The position numbers were made by a program, and so were the translations under genes. The notes under the pieces were generated by a model. It was not told the DNA's origin and searched no databases. It saw only the letters and a program-made list of their open reading frames with translations. Of a stretch of DNA of 64,000 nucleotides, positions 1 through 9,195 are shown piece by piece; positions within the stretch are counted from its first letter, which is position 1; each line of letters begins with the position of its first letter. The stretch lies in contig VIKE01000021.1 of assembly GCA_008080565.1 (NCBI GenBank), positions 34,227 to 98,226 of the forward strand, given 5' to 3'. The stretch comes from Rhodocyclaceae bacterium. Its GTDB lineage: Bacteria > Pseudomonadota > Gammaproteobacteria > Burkholderiales > Rhodocyclaceae.

Positions 1-1935
1 CGACGATACACCCACGGCGTGCACGTCGTTCTCGATGGCCTGACGGGCAGCTTCTTCCGGAGTCTGGAAGAGCGGGCCCATGTCGATGTCGAAGCCGAGG
101 TCGGCATAGGCCGTAGCCACCACCTTGGCGCCACGGTCATGGCCATCCTGGCCGAGCTTGGCGATCATGATGCGCGGACGACGACCTTCTTCTTCGGCGA
201 ATTTGGCGACATCGGCCTTGATCTTTTCCCAGCTTTCCTGACCTTCCACAACACCTCCGTACACACCCGAAATGGTCTGGTTGTTGGCACGGAAACGACC
301 AAAGATCTTTTCCAGCGCATCGGACACTTCACCCACCGTGGCACGCAGGCGCATGGCCTTGACGGTCAGGTCGAGCAGGTTGCCTTCGCCGGATTCGGCG
401 GCTTTGGTTAACGCCTCCAAAGCCGCGTTGACCGCAGCACTGTCGCGCGTCGCGCGAATCTGCTTGAGGCGGGCAATCTGCGAGTCACGCACGGCGTGGT
501 TGTCGATATCGAGGATGTCGATCGCGTCTTCCTTGGCCAGCTTGTACTTGTTGACGCCGACGATGACGTCCTTGCCGGAGTCAATGCGTGCCTGCTTGTC
601 GGCCGCGCAGGTTTCGACCTGCATCTTGGCCCAACCCGATTCAACGGCCTTGGTCATGCCGCCCATGGCTTCGATTTCCTGGATGATGCCCCAGGCCTTG
701 TCGGCCATGTCCTGGGTCAGCTTTTCCATCATGTAGGAACCGGCCCACGGATCGACGACATTGGTGATGTGGGTTTCTTCCTGAATGATCAGTTGCGTGT
801 TGCGGGCGATACGCGACGAGAACTCGGTCGGCAGCGCAATGGCTTCGTCCAGCGCATTGGTGTGCAGCGACTGGGTGCCGCCGAAAACAGCCGCCATCGC
901 TTCGATGGTGGTACGCACGACGTTGTTGTACGGATCCTGCTCGGTCAGCGACCAACCGGAAGTCTGGCTGTGCGTGCGCAGCATCTTGGACTTGGGGCTC
1001 TTGGCGTTGAAACCGGTCATGATGCGATCCCACAGCAGGCGGCCGGCGCGCATCTTGGCGATCTCAAGGTAGAAATTCATGCCCACCGCCCAGAAGAAGG
1101 ACAGGCGGCCGGCGAAGGTGTCGACGTCCATGCCCGAGGCGACGCCGGTACGCACGTATTCCATGCCGTCAGCCAGCGTGAAGGCCAGCTCGATGGCCTG
1201 ATTGGCACCGGCTTCCTGGATGTGATAACCGGAAATCGAGATCGAGTTGAACTTCGGCATGTGCTGCGCCGTGTAGCCGAAGATGTCGGCAATAATCTTC
1301 ATCGATGGTTTGGGCGGATAGATGTAGGTATTCCGCACCATGAATTCTTTGAGAATGTCGTTCTGGATAGTGCCGGACAGCTTGTCCTGGCTAACACCCT
1401 GCTCTTCGGCGGCGACGATGTAGCCGGCAAGAATCGGCAGCACCGCGCCGTTCATGGTCATCGAGACGGATATCTTGTCGAGCGGAATGCTGTCGAAGAG
1501 GATCTTCATGTCTTCGACGGAGTCGATCGCCACGCCGGCCTTGCCAACATCACCCGTAACACGGGCGTTATCGGAGTCGTAACCACGGTGCGTCGCCAGG
1601 TCGAAAGCCACGGAAACGCCCTGGCCGCCGGCGGCCAGCGCCTTGCGGTAGAAGGCGTTGGAGGCTTCAGCGGTGGAGAAACCCGCATACTGACGGATGG
1701 TCCACGGCTTGACGGCATACATCGTCGGTTGCGGGCCGCGCAGATAGGGCGCAAAACCGGGCAGGGTATCGGCAAATTCGAGACCGGCGACATCTGCCTT
1801 CGTATACAGTGCCTTGACGGCTAGCCCTTCGGGGGTATTCCACACCAGATTCCCGACATCGCCCCCTGGTGACTGTTTGGCTGCGGCCTTTTCCCAAGCA
1901 TCCAGGTTATTGGAATCAAAGAACTTTTCAGACAT
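1..1935 (-). CDS. Methylmalonyl-CoA mutase, large/catalytic subunit (partial, 3' end outside window)
   Basis: Reading the minus strand from the ATG at 1935 gives 645 codons without a stop, running off the window start. The product opens [10 protein letters not shown] and carries the mutase TIM-barrel region ([16 protein letters not shown], then [26 protein letters not shown]). The C-terminal B12-binding domain contains DGHDRG near residue 598, the Asp-x-His-x-x-Gly signature in which His replaces the lower cobalt ligand. The family interconverts methylmalonyl-CoA and succinyl-CoA in propionate and odd-chain metabolism. Full-length homologues have about 715-730 residues, so roughly 70-80 are missing. 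A GAGGGG Shine-Dalgarno lies just upstream. It is divergent from a GntR regulator and needs the cobalamin whose salvage genes lie at 21-34 kb. Confidence 0.93.
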   Translation of the reverse strand, partial: MSEKFFDSNNLDAWEKAAAKQSPGGDVGNLVWNTPEGLAVKALYTKADVAGLEFADTLPGFAPYLRGPQPTMYAVKPWTIRQYAGFSTAEASNAFYRKALAAGGQGVSVAFDLATHRGYDSDNARVTGDVGKAGVAIDSVEDMKILFDSIPLDKISVSMTMNGAVLPILAGYIVAAEEQGVSQDKLSGTIQNDILKEFMVRNTYIYPPKPSMKIIADIFGYTAQHMPKFNSISISGYHIQEAGANQAIELAFTLADGMEYVRTGVASGMDVDTFAGRLSFFWAVGMNFYLEIAKMRAGRLLWDRIMTGFNAKSPKSKMLRTHSQTSGWSLTEQDPYNNVVRTTIEAMAAVFGGTQSLHTNALDEAIALPTEFSSRIARNTQLIIQEETHITNVVDPWAGSYMMEKLTQDMADKAWGIIQEIEAMGGMTKAVESGWAKMQVETCAADKQARIDSGKDVIVGVNKYKLAKEDAIDILDIDNHAVRDSQIARLKQIRATRDSAAVNAALEALTKAAESGEGNLLDLTVKAMRLRATVGEVSDALEKIFGRFRANNQTISGVYGGVVEGQESWEKIKADVAKFAEEEGRRPRIMIAKLGQDGHDRGAKVVATAYADLGFDIDMGPLFQTPEEAARQAIENDVHAVGVSS

Positions 1936-2009
1936 GACACACCCCTCGCTGATTCGATTTTTTCGGGCTTATGATGCAGAATTCAAAATTCTACGCTTTT
2001 GGGCCCAGC

Positions 2010-2052
2010 TTGACATACCAAGCCCCACATAATACTTATCCATAATTATGGA
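2010..2052 (+). promoter_or_regulatory. Candidate gntR promoter with 14-bp perfect palindrome (operator)
   Basis: The 165-bp gap between the divergent mutase and GntR genes contains a TTGACA -35-like box (2010-2015) and, about 24 bp on, the perfect palindrome TCCATAATTATGGA (2039-2052), where a -10 or start site would fall. No good -10 match is visible, so the promoter is tentative. A palindrome in a divergent intergenic region beside a GntR gene is the usual place for an autoregulatory operator. Assignment to the adjacent regulator is inference. Confidence 0.45.
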
Positions 2053-2100
2053 AGCAAGTCGGCTAAGTCCCGATCGGCTCAATCACATCACACCAAAACC

Positions 2101-2769
2101 ATGACACGTATCGCACCTACCGCGCTCTATCAGGAAGTGGCCGAAAGACTGCGTCAACGCATCTTCGCACACGAACTGACCCCGGGTACCTGGATCGACG
2201 AGCAGAAGCTCGCCGAGGAATACGGCATTTCCCGTACGCCCCTACGCGAGGCGCTCAAGGTTCTCGCTTCCGAAGGACTGGTCGATCTGCGCCCCCGCCG
2301 TGGCTGCTACGTCACCGAGATTTCCCGGCAGGACATGGACGACATATTCCCGCTGATGGCCATGCTGGAAGGGCGCTGTGCGGCAGAAGCGGTCAAGCGG
2401 GCGAAACCAGCCGACATCTCGGCACTGAAGAACATCCATGAGCAGCTTGAGGCGGCGGCCCGCGAGGGACGCATTGACGCCTTCTTCGAGTCGAATCAGG
2501 AATTCCACAAAAAAATTCAGGAGCTGTCCGGCAACCGCTGGCTGCTCTCGGTCATTCAGGACCTGCGCAAGGTATTGAAGCTCTCTCGATTGCACTCGCT
2601 CTCACTCGAGGGCCGCCTGCAGCAGTCTCTGGACGAGCATCGCCTGATCATGGCTGCGCTGCAGGCCGGCGACGCCGTCAAGGCCGAGAAACTGATGCAC
2701 GATCATCTGCTGTCCGGGCGCGAAGCCCTGGCCAAGATTCGGGATAGTGCCGCGGGGCAAGGCAACTGA
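2101..2769 (+). CDS. GntR family transcriptional regulator (FadR/FCD subfamily)
   Basis: This 222-residue protein has an N-terminal winged helix-turn-helix (residues about 10-75: DEQKLAEEYGISRTPLREAL, then the wing LRPRRGCYV) and an all-helical FCD ligand domain (about 80-210), with the metal/ligand-site pattern FHKKIQELSGN near residues 138-148. FCD regulators sense small carboxylates or acyl compounds and usually repress nearby catabolic genes. It diverges from methylmalonyl-CoA mutase across a gap with a perfect palindrome and is followed by the actP-yjcH unit on the other strand. Control of propionate or acetate metabolism is therefore likely, but the ligand cannot be read from sequence. 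The ATG at 2101 is the only good start. Confidence 0.85.
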   Translation: MTRIAPTALYQEVAERLRQRIFAHELTPGTWIDEQKLAEEYGISRTPLREALKVLASEGLVDLRPRRGCYVTEISRQDMDDIFPLMAMLEGRCAAEAVKRAKPADISALKNIHEQLEAAAREGRIDAFFESNQEFHKKIQELSGNRWLLSVIQDLRKVLKLSRLHSLSLEGRLQQSLDEHRLIMAALQAGDAVKAEKLMHDHLLSGREALAKIRDSAAGQGN

Positions 2770-2775
2770 TCGTTG

Positions 2776-2810
2776 CCACGGTCAACCGGAAAATTCAGCC
2801 AAATTTAAAA
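2776..2810 (+). repeat. Dispersed A-tract repeat, copy 1 (intergenic)
   Basis: Core CCACGGTCAACCGG at 2776-2789 is followed by AAAATT and, ten bases later, AAATTTAAAA. It lies in the convergent gap between gntR and actP, just after the gntR stop codon. The repeat family is discussed in the findings. Confidence 0.8.
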
Positions 2811-2904
2811 CAAGATCCGGTGCAGCACTGACGGAAAGACCGGCCAAGCCTTGGCTGCAAACCGGCTCGTTGCCGGCTTCAATGAGTTTTCCGCGCCAAT
2901 AAAC

Positions 2905-2943
2905 AAAAACCCCCTGACGGCTTTCGCCGTCAGGGGGTTTTTT
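2905..2943. terminator. Bidirectional intrinsic terminator between gntR and actP
   Basis: A perfect 12-bp stem (CCCCCTGACGGC / GCCGTCAGGGGG, 2910-2921 and 2926-2937) closes a TTTC loop. It has TTTTTT downstream on the plus strand and AAAAA upstream, which is a T-run for the minus strand. It sits between the convergent gntR and actP genes and can terminate both. Confidence 0.92.
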
Positions 2944-2956
2944 CTGCAACAGAAAC

Positions 2957-4630
2957 CTAGTGGTTGCTGGCGGAGGCTGCGCCGTAACCCGTCTGGGCAC
3001 GGACATACTGATCTTCGAAAGCCTCGATTTCCTGACCGGCACGCACACTCGAATCGGTCTTCGAGAAAATGTAGGCCAGGATGAAGGCAATCGGCATCGC
3101 GAACAGCGCCGGCTGGGTATAGGGGAAGAGCGGCGCTGCATTGTGCAGCACATCGACCCACACCGACTTCGAGAAGACCACGAACAGCACGGCAGAAACC
3201 AGGCCACCGTAGCCACCGAACAGCGCGCCGCGGGTGGTCAGGCCCTTCCAGTACATGGAGAGGATGAGCACCGGGAAGTTGGCTGCAGCCGCGACGCCGA
3301 AGGCCAGACCGACCATGAAGGCGATGTTCTGCTTTTCGAACAGGATGCCGAGGATGATGGCGACGAAGCCGAGGCAGATGGTGGCAATCTTCGAGACGCG
3401 GATTTCGGAAGCTTCCGAAGCCGTGCCTTTCTTGATCACGCGAGCATAGAGGTCATGCGAGATGGCCGATGCACCGGCCAGCGCCAAGCCTGACACCACA
3501 GCCAGAATCGTGGCAAAAGCCACAGCCGCCAGGAAGCCAAGCAGCATGTCGCCACCGACAGCCTTGGACAGGTGCATGGCAACCATGTTGCCGCCACCGA
3601 TCAACTTGCCGCCCAGTTGGCCACCTTCGAAGAATTCAGGATTCTGGCCGACGATGATGATGCCGCACAGACCCATCAGGAAGATGACGTTGAAGAAGTA
3701 GGCAACGAAGCCGGACGCGTAAAGGACTGACTTGCGCGCTTCCTTGGCGTCGGTAACGGTGAAGAAACGCATCAGGATGTGCGGCAGGCCAGCCGTACCG
3801 AACATCAGGCCAAGACCGAGCGAGATGGCGGTGACCGGATCGGCCAGCAGGCTGCCCGGATACATCAGCTTGGGTCCAAGCTTATGAACTGCCGTCGCCT
3901 TTTCCAGCAAGGTCTGGAACGAGAAGCCGAACTGGCTGAAGGCCAGGAACATGACCAGCGTACCGCCAGCCAGCAGCATGCAGGCCTTGATGATCTGCAC
4001 CCAGGTCGTGGCGACCATGCCGCCGAAAGTGACATACACCATCATCAGGATGCCGACGGCAAAGATGGCGACGTTGTAGTCGAGACCGAAGAGCAGCTTG
4101 ATCAGCTGACCGGCACCGACCATCTGGGCGATCAGGTAGAAGCAGACCACGGTCAGCGACGAAATCGCGGCCATGGTGCGCACCTTGCCCTGGTCGAGGC
4201 GATAGGCGGTGATGTCGGAGAAGGTGAACTTGCCCAGATTGCGCAGGCGTTCGGCCATCAGGAAGAGAATGATCGGCCAGCCGGCGAAGAAGGCCAGCAT
4301 GTAGATGTAGCCGTCGTAGCCCTGGCCGTAGACCATGGCAGTCAGACCAAGCAGCGTGGCGGCCGACATGTAGTCGCCGGCAATGGCCAGACCGTTCTGG
4401 AAGCCGGTGATGCCGCCGCCGGCCGTATAGAAGTCGGCAGTCGACTTGGTCCGGCTGGACGCCCAGTAGGTAATGCCCATGGTCATGCAGACAAACAGGC
4501 AGAACATGATGATGGCGTGCCAGTTGGTGGCCTGCTTTTCAGTGACCCCTTCGAGCGGGCCGCCGGCAAAAGCCACGGCAGCAAGAGCGAAGAGACCGAG
4601 CGCGGTGCCGAGTTGAGTCAAACGTCGCAT
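2957..4630 (-). CDS. actP: Cation/acetate symporter ActP
   Basis: The 557-residue sodium:solute symporter family protein is close in length to E. coli ActP (549). It starts with a signal-like hydrophobic stretch (residues 5-22), then about 13 membrane segments. Family motifs include the [21 protein letters not shown] stretch near residues 66-86 and the [15 protein letters not shown] block near 280. It imports acetate and short carboxylates driven by a cation gradient across the inner membrane. Its ATG overlaps the stop of the upstream DUF485 gene by one base (TAATG), the standard yjcH-actP arrangement. A bidirectional terminator follows it. Confidence 0.93.
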   Translation of the reverse strand: MRRLTQLGTALGLFALAAVAFAGGPLEGVTEKQATNWHAIIMFCLFVCMTMGITYWASSRTKSTADFYTAGGGITGFQNGLAIAGDYMSAATLLGLTAMVYGQGYDGYIYMLAFFAGWPIILFLMAERLRNLGKFTFSDITAYRLDQGKVRTMAAISSLTVVCFYLIAQMVGAGQLIKLLFGLDYNVAIFAVGILMMVYVTFGGMVATTWVQIIKACMLLAGGTLVMFLAFSQFGFSFQTLLEKATAVHKLGPKLMYPGSLLADPVTAISLGLGLMFGTAGLPHILMRFFTVTDAKEARKSVLYASGFVAYFFNVIFLMGLCGIIIVGQNPEFFEGGQLGGKLIGGGNMVAMHLSKAVGGDMLLGFLAAVAFATILAVVSGLALAGASAISHDLYARVIKKGTASEASEIRVSKIATICLGFVAIILGILFEKQNIAFMVGLAFGVAAAANFPVLILSMYWKGLTTRGALFGGYGGLVSAVLFVVFSKSVWVDVLHNAAPLFPYTQPALFAMPIAFILAYIFSKTDSSVRAGQEIEAFEDQYVRAQTGYGAASASNH

Positions 4631-4950
4631 TATTTGTTCTCCTTCCAGGCTTCCTTGACGATTTCCTGCGTCAGGGCGTCAAATTCCGAATTGGCGCGTT
4701 TGACGTAAACTGCCGTCAGCGACCAGAAGAAAATGAACATGAACAACTCAACGGCCACACCCACCGTCAACATGGAGCCTTCGGCAACCGGTTGGCCAAG
4801 GGCCGCCGGATTGAAAGCCACCACCATCACAAAGCCGTAAAACATGGTTAATACGACAAAAGCCAACGTCCAGGCAAAACGTCCCCGTCTTGAAACAAGC
4901 TCCTGAAACTTCGGATTGGCCCGCATCCGCTCATACATCGCGCTGCTCAT
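4630..4950 (-). CDS. yjcH: DUF485 membrane protein (YjcH)
   Basis: The 106-residue inner-membrane protein has two transmembrane helices (about residues 28-50 and 62-85) and the family's N-terminal [11 protein letters not shown] segment. YjcH/DUF485 proteins are encoded directly upstream of actP in many proteobacteria and are thought to accompany acetate uptake; a biochemical role is not established. A TAGGAGA Shine-Dalgarno lies nine bases before the ATG, within an AT-rich leader (4965-5040) that probably holds the promoter for this two-gene unit. Confidence 0.88.
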   Translation of the reverse strand: MSSAMYERMRANPKFQELVSRRGRFAWTLAFVVLTMFYGFVMVVAFNPAALGQPVAEGSMLTVGVAVELFMFIFFWSLTAVYVKRANSEFDALTQEIVKEAWKENK

Positions 4951-5049
4951 GGCTTGATCTCCTAACTTTTAATTAATAATTACCGACAAAAAAGCCGCAA
5001 TATTCTATCTTATATAAGACTCGTTTCCTTTGATCTGGATCGACTAATC

Positions 5050-5066
5050 CCATATTTTTTATATGG
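5050..5066. promoter_or_regulatory. AT-rich inverted repeat upstream of the crotonase gene
   Basis: CCATAT (5050-5055) and ATATGG (5061-5066) form an inverted repeat with a TTTTT spacer, 17 bases before the crotonase start. It lies in the AT-rich divergent gap (4951-5082) and could be an operator or leader hairpin. No function is established. Confidence 0.35.
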
Positions 5067-5082
5067 TCATTCGAGATAACCC

Positions 5083-5859
5083 ATGAGCACCATTGATTTT
5101 TCCTGCGACAACGAAGTCGCTACCCTGACCTTGAACAACCCCGGCAAGCTGAACGCCATCAACCTCGGGATGTGGAACCAGCTGGTCGAAAAAATGGCTG
5201 AAATCAGCGTCGACCGCAGCATTCGCTGCGTCGTACTCCGTGGAGCCGGCAGCGACGCCTTCGCCGCCGGCGGCGATCTTGAAGAATTCGTCACTGGCCG
5301 GGCAACACTGGAACAGGCGCTTCATTACCACGGTCAGGTCGCCCTCGCGCTTCAGGCCATCGACAATTGCCCGCATCCGACGGTGGCGCTGATTCAGGGT
5401 GCCTGCATCGGCGGCGGGCTGGAAATCGCCGGCGTCTGTGATTTCCGGATTTGCGGCGAGTCGGCCCGTTTTGGCGCGCCGATCAATCGTCTGGGTTTTT
5501 CGATGTACCCGGGTGAAATGGAAGGCTTGCTGCGTCTGGCCGGGCCGGCTGTCATGAAGGAGATCCTGCTCGAAGGCCGCATCCTGAATTCTGCGGAAGC
5601 CTACGCCAAGGGGCTGGTCACCCGCGTCGTTGCCGATGAGGAAACCGAAAGCGAAGCCTACACCACGGCCAAACGCATCTGCGCCGGGGCGCCGCTCGTC
5701 GCCGGCTGGCACAAGCAGTGGATACGCCGACTGCTCGATGGAAAACCGTTGAGCGATGAGGAGAAAGCCGCCTCGTTCGCCTTCCTCGATACCGAGGATT
5801 ACCGCGAAGGCCTGGCTGCCTTTCTGGAAAAGCGCAAACCGGCGTTCAAGGCGCGCTGA
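5083..5859 (+). CDS. Enoyl-CoA hydratase/isomerase (crotonase) family protein
   Basis: This 258-residue crotonase-fold protein has both oxyanion-hole segments: AAGGDLEEF (about residues 61-69) and GACIGGGLE (107-114). The first acid of classical hydratases is present (Glu114 in GGGLE). The position of the second catalytic Glu, normally in FGxPE, reads FGAPIN (residues 130-135), so a standard syn-hydration mechanism is doubtful and the substrate is uncertain. It may act as an isomerase, thioesterase or decarboxylase of the superfamily. It stands alone, divergent from yjcH-actP. The Shine-Dalgarno is weak (CGAG before ATAACCC). Confidence 0.8.
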   Translation: MSTIDFSCDNEVATLTLNNPGKLNAINLGMWNQLVEKMAEISVDRSIRCVVLRGAGSDAFAAGGDLEEFVTGRATLEQALHYHGQVALALQAIDNCPHPTVALIQGACIGGGLEIAGVCDFRICGESARFGAPINRLGFSMYPGEMEGLLRLAGPAVMKEILLEGRILNSAEAYAKGLVTRVVADEETESEAYTTAKRICAGAPLVAGWHKQWIRRLLDGKPLSDEEKAASFAFLDTEDYREGLAAFLEKRKPAFKAR

Positions 5860-5868
5860 ACTCGGCAA

Positions 5869-6678
5869 TCAACTGCCGTACAGGCTCCACAGCATTTTGC
5901 TCGACAGCACCAGGAGCAGCCCAGCAAAAATCCGCTTGAGCACGACCACCGGTAGACGATGGGCGAGGCGGGCGCCGAGCGGGGCGGCCAGGACGCTGGC
6001 GAGCAGGATGACGGCCAGCGCCGGCAAATAGATGAAACCCAGACTGCTCGCCGGCAAGCCGGGATGCCCCCAACCATTCCAGACATAGCCGATGCTGCCG
6101 CCGATGGCGATCGGCAAACCGACCGCCGCCGAAGTCCCGATGGCCTGGTGCGGCCGGACGTTACACCAGATCAAATAAGGCACGGTGAGCGCCCCGCCGC
6201 CCATCGCGGCCAGACTGGCGACCGTGCCAATGACACTGCCGGCAAGGCCCAGGCCGCCGCGCCCCGGCAGGTTGCGGCTCGGTTTCGGACGCAGGTTGGC
6301 CATCATTTGCACGGCGACGAAAATCATGAATCCGACGAAGAAAATCGACAGTGCCCGCGACGAAATACGGGCCGCCAACATCGCCCCGAGCATCGTCCCG
6401 ACCAGGACACCCGGCGTCAGGTCGCGCATTACCGGCCACAGTACGGCGCGGTGTGCGTGATGGGCGCGCAAGCTGGAAATGGACGTGAACAGGATGGTCG
6501 CCATCGAGGTGCCGAGTGCCAGATGCATGACTTCGTTGGCCGGAAACCCCTGCCCGGCAAAGATGACGGTCAGCAACGGGACGACCACAACGCCACCGCC
6601 CACGCCGAGCAGCCCGGCAAAAAAACCGGCCACGGCACCGGTCAGCAGGTACGCCGGAATGACATCGAAAGGGATCAC
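5869..6678 (-). CDS. TauE/SafE family sulfite/organic-anion exporter (copy 1)
   Basis: The 269-residue inner-membrane protein has about eight hydrophobic segments in two homologous halves, with GLLGVGGGVVVVPLL (residues about 23-37) and the second-half AAMGGGALTVPYL. It belongs to the TauE/SafE permease family, which exports sulfite, sulfoacetate or related anions. It starts 42 bases after mdcH on the same strand, so it may be the last gene of the malonate operon; that role is inference. A paralogue at 19.1-19.9 kb shares the MHLALGTSMATI and RAHHAH segments. Confidence 0.85.
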   Translation of the reverse strand: MIPFDVIPAYLLTGAVAGFFAGLLGVGGGVVVVPLLTVIFAGQGFPANEVMHLALGTSMATILFTSISSLRAHHAHRAVLWPVMRDLTPGVLVGTMLGAMLAARISSRALSIFFVGFMIFVAVQMMANLRPKPSRNLPGRGGLGLAGSVIGTVASLAAMGGGALTVPYLIWCNVRPHQAIGTSAAVGLPIAIGGSIGYVWNGWGHPGLPASSLGFIYLPALAVILLASVLAAPLGARLAHRLPVVVLKRIFAGLLLVLSSKMLWSLYGS

Positions 6679-6720
6679 GAGGATGGAGGCAGCGACAATA
6701 TTGGCAAGCGCCGAACTTTA

Positions 6721-7635
6721 TCAGTGGCCGGCGTCCAGCCAGCGAACGATGCCGTCGATGCTGCGAAAATCATCGCAGGCACGAACCGGAATCTCCGGGG
6801 CGAGTTCGCCAAACAGCTTGGCCAGCGCATTGCCGGGGCCGATTTCGAGCACTGCATCGGGTTGCATCTCACGTACCGTTTGCAGACAGGCCGCCCAATC
6901 GAGCGGCGTACAGATCTGGCGGGCCAGCGCGTCAAGCGCCGGGCGAGCAGTGCGCGCGACCGTCGCGTCGATGGCGCTGAGGACGGGAAAGGCCAGGCGG
7001 CGCTCGGGCAGCAAAGCCAATCGTTGCCTGAAGTTGGCCGCCGCTGTGGCCAATAACGGCGTATGCGATGGCGTGCGTACCGCCAGATGGACCAGACGGG
7101 TCGCCCCCGCCCTCTCAAATTTGCCGGCGACGACCACAATGCCGGCACGTGGCCCGGCGACCACCAAATGCCGCGGTGCATTGCGGATCGCCACCGCCAG
7201 CCCGGCCTCCTCGGCGAGCGTGGCGACCAGCGCCTCATCCAGCCCGAGCACGGCGAGCATGCCGTATTCACCGCTGACCGCGCTATCCATCTCGGCGGCG
7301 CGCTCGGCGCACAGCACCACGCCTTCGACCGCGCCAAAGGCCCCGGCGACGGAGCTCGCCGCCATTTCGCCAAGCGAATAGCCGGCCGCGCAGATCGGCC
7401 GCGGCAGGCGGCTTTGCAACTGAGCCCAGAGCAGCATCTGCTGGGCAAAGATCAGCGGTTGGGCAATTTTGTTTTTTGCCAGTTTTTCCGGGTTGACCGT
7501 GGAATCTAGTTCTGCGATGCCCGGCAACGCCTGCAATATCGCCGGGCCCAATTCGCCGTCAATGCCAGCCTGCACTTGCTGCCAGTGCGCGACGGTTTGG
7601 CCGCCCTGGCCACTGAAGAGGAGGGCGAGGCGCAT
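6721..7635 (-). CDS. mdcH: Malonate decarboxylase malonyltransferase subunit (malonyl-CoA:ACP transacylase type)
   Basis: The 304-residue acyltransferase-fold protein opens with the FabD-like LLFSGQGGQ (residues 5-13) and carries the nucleophile motif GYSLGE, where most family members have GHSLGE. MdcH loads malonate onto the thiol cofactor of the ACP subunit to start the malonate decarboxylase cycle. It follows mdcB by one base. Residues around STVNPEKLAKNK (near positions 45-56) are encoded by a copy of the dispersed repeat (7467-7502), an odd feature absent from the fold's core motifs. Confidence 0.9.
   Translation of the reverse strand: MRLALLFSGQGGQTVAHWQQVQAGIDGELGPAILQALPGIAELDSTVNPEKLAKNKIAQPLIFAQQMLLWAQLQSRLPRPICAAGYSLGEMAASSVAGAFGAVEGVVLCAERAAEMDSAVSGEYGMLAVLGLDEALVATLAEEAGLAVAIRNAPRHLVVAGPRAGIVVVAGKFERAGATRLVHLAVRTPSHTPLLATAAANFRQRLALLPERRLAFPVLSAIDATVARTARPALDALARQICTPLDWAACLQTVREMQPDAVLEIGPGNALAKLFGELAPEIPVRACDDFRSIDGIVRWLDAGH
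7467..7502 (-). repeat. Dispersed A-tract repeat, copy 2 (inside mdcH)
   Basis: On the minus strand the core CCACGGTCAACCCGG is followed by AAAAA, then CTGGC and AAAAAACAAAA. It is read in frame within mdcH as STVNPEKLAKNK. Confidence 0.8.
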
Positions 7636-7636
7636 T

Positions 7637-8530
7637 TCAGTCCCGGCCGTCGAGTTCGGCGAGAAAGAGCGTCACGCCGAGCAGGTCGGCGCTACCGCCG
7701 GGGCTGAGATCGCGCGCCACAAAATCGCGGTCGATTGCCGCCGCATGCTCGCGCCAGTCGTCGGCGAGCACGCCGCCGGCTGCCAGAAACTCCCTGGCGG
7801 CACGCCGCCCGCGGGCCAGTCCGGCCGGACCGCCACGCCACAGCAGGTTGGTGTCGTCGAGTTCGGCAATCAGCGCAAACAAGGCCTGCACCGCCGCCAG
7901 TTCGCCGTCGCCGATGGCGACCAGAATGTTTTGGTAGGCCGGCAGGCCGATCTCCAGCGCCGCCGGGAAACCGCTCGCCGCCTCCTGACGCGCCCCACCG
8001 CTGCCGTAGCGACGGGCGACTTCCAGTCCGTGGCTGAGCTGCGAGGCGGCTGGCAAGACGGCCAGACCGTCGAGAATGTCGGCCGCCCAGTTCCCTTTGA
8101 CGGCCGCGCAAGCCGTCGCGGCACTTGGCGTTTCGCCATCCGCAATCAAGCGGCCGGCTGCCGCACAGAGCAGGCCAAGATTGAAAATCGCCCCGCGATG
8201 GGTGTTGACGCCACTGGTTGCCGCCAGCATGGCAGCTTCGGCCTCGATGCCCAGCGCCCGCAAAGGCGCAAAGCCCGGGCGTTGCAGGCCGCAACCGGCG
8301 ATGGCAGAAAAATAGGGGCGCAAGGCCTGCAGACTGCGCAGGAAGGTGCTGAAATCCATGTCGCGGTGGCTGCCCTGGCTGTTCGGGCTGACCAGTCCGG
8401 GCTTGGGTGCCAGTGCAGCCTCACGGTACAGGCTGCGGATGGCCAGGCGACCGATGCGCTCGGTTGCCGCGCGGTCGGACGATATGGCCCGCGGGGCAGG
8501 ACGATTGCGCGGAACGATGCGTTCAAGCAT
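7637..8530 (-). CDS. mdcB: Triphosphoribosyl-dephospho-CoA synthase (malonate decarboxylase)
   Basis: The 297-residue CitG/MdcB family protein contains the hallmark PKPGLVSPNSQGSHRDMDF (residues about 40-58) and a second conserved block around GVNTHRGAIFNLGLL. It makes 2'-(5-triphosphoribosyl)-3'-dephospho-CoA, the precursor of the ACP prosthetic group. I chose the ATG at 8530 (MLERIVPRNR); the open frame extends further upstream, but that part overlaps mdcG and lacks family similarity. The chosen start overlaps the mdcG stop by eight bases, consistent with coupled translation. Confidence 0.9.
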   Translation of the reverse strand: MLERIVPRNRPAPRAISSDRAATERIGRLAIRSLYREAALAPKPGLVSPNSQGSHRDMDFSTFLRSLQALRPYFSAIAGCGLQRPGFAPLRALGIEAEAAMLAATSGVNTHRGAIFNLGLLCAAAGRLIADGETPSAATACAAVKGNWAADILDGLAVLPAASQLSHGLEVARRYGSGGARQEAASGFPAALEIGLPAYQNILVAIGDGELAAVQALFALIAELDDTNLLWRGGPAGLARGRRAAREFLAAGGVLADDWREHAAAIDRDFVARDLSPGGSADLLGVTLFLAELDGRD

Positions 8531-9191
8531 GGCAGCAAGCCTCGTCCAGGCTGGCGAGCAAGGAGTGCACCGTCCGCAAGCCAACTTCTTGCGGCCCTTT
8601 GACCAGGACCAGGGCAGCGGAATTTTCCCGCTGCGCAGCCATTTCCCGCCAGGCGACGGCGTTGCCATCGGGAAAGCGGATTTCGCCATCGAGCCGGCAG
8701 GGCAACTCGCCAGCCGCCAGTCGCAGCGCCGCCAGCATGTCGTCGAATTGCGGCATTGTCTCGACATCGCAGATGAGGTCGATATCCGATTCGGCATGGC
8801 GGTAGTCTTCGCCGCTTAGCGCCTCCCAGGCCAGCGAGCCGAAAACGCCGAGACTGGCCGAACAGGCAACCGCCCGCTCGGCCAATCGGCGCAGCACGTC
8901 GGCCTCGGCAACCGGCAGCCGGGAACAACAGCGGGCGATGGCCAGCGGTACGTCGATTCCGGCTACGGCCCGGCGGTCGACATGGATGGTCAGCCGCTTT
9001 CGTTGCTGGTTCAGCGGCAGGCTCAGGCCGAGCAGCAGCGGGCCGCCACCTGCCGGCTGGCGGGCAGCAACCAGCGGCCGGCCAGCGGCGATCCAGTCGC
9101 GCGCCGCCTGCCACGAGGCATCGCCTATTGCGGCGCAAGGCGTCTCGAATGCCGCATCGCGATCCAGATAAACGAGGTCGTGGCGACGCAT
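8523..9191 (-). CDS. mdcG: Malonate decarboxylase holo-ACP synthase (phosphoribosyl-dephospho-CoA transferase)
   Basis: The 222-residue protein has a nucleotidyltransferase core with GSLAWEALSG and SDIDLICD (the two catalytic aspartates, near residues 130-150) and the MdcG N-terminus MRRHDLVYLD. It transfers the phosphoribosyl-dephospho-CoA group to the serine of MdcC. The ATG at 9191 was chosen because family similarity begins there; the longer frame would overlap mdcE. It lies between mdcE (4-base gap) and mdcB. Confidence 0.9.
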   Translation of the reverse strand: MRRHDLVYLDRDAAFETPCAAIGDASWQAARDWIAAGRPLVAARQPAGGGPLLLGLSLPLNQQRKRLTIHVDRRAVAGIDVPLAIARCCSRLPVAEADVLRRLAERAVACSASLGVFGSLAWEALSGEDYRHAESDIDLICDVETMPQFDDMLAALRLAAGELPCRLDGEIRFPDGNAVAWREMAAQRENSAALVLVKGPQEVGLRTVHSLLASLDEACCHA

Positions 9192-9195
9192 CCGG

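Noticed and set aside
496..1824. 442-codon open frame on the plus strand
   Set aside because: It is antisense to methylmalonyl-CoA mutase, which reads through as a clear family member. Long antisense frames are expected at this GC content.
3779..4708. 309-codon plus-strand open frame
   Set aside because: Antisense to actP and yjcH; composition of a shadow frame.
5331..5350. CCACGGTCAGGTCG in the crotonase gene as a repeat copy
   Set aside because: The core diverges after CCACGGTCA and there are no A/T tracts.
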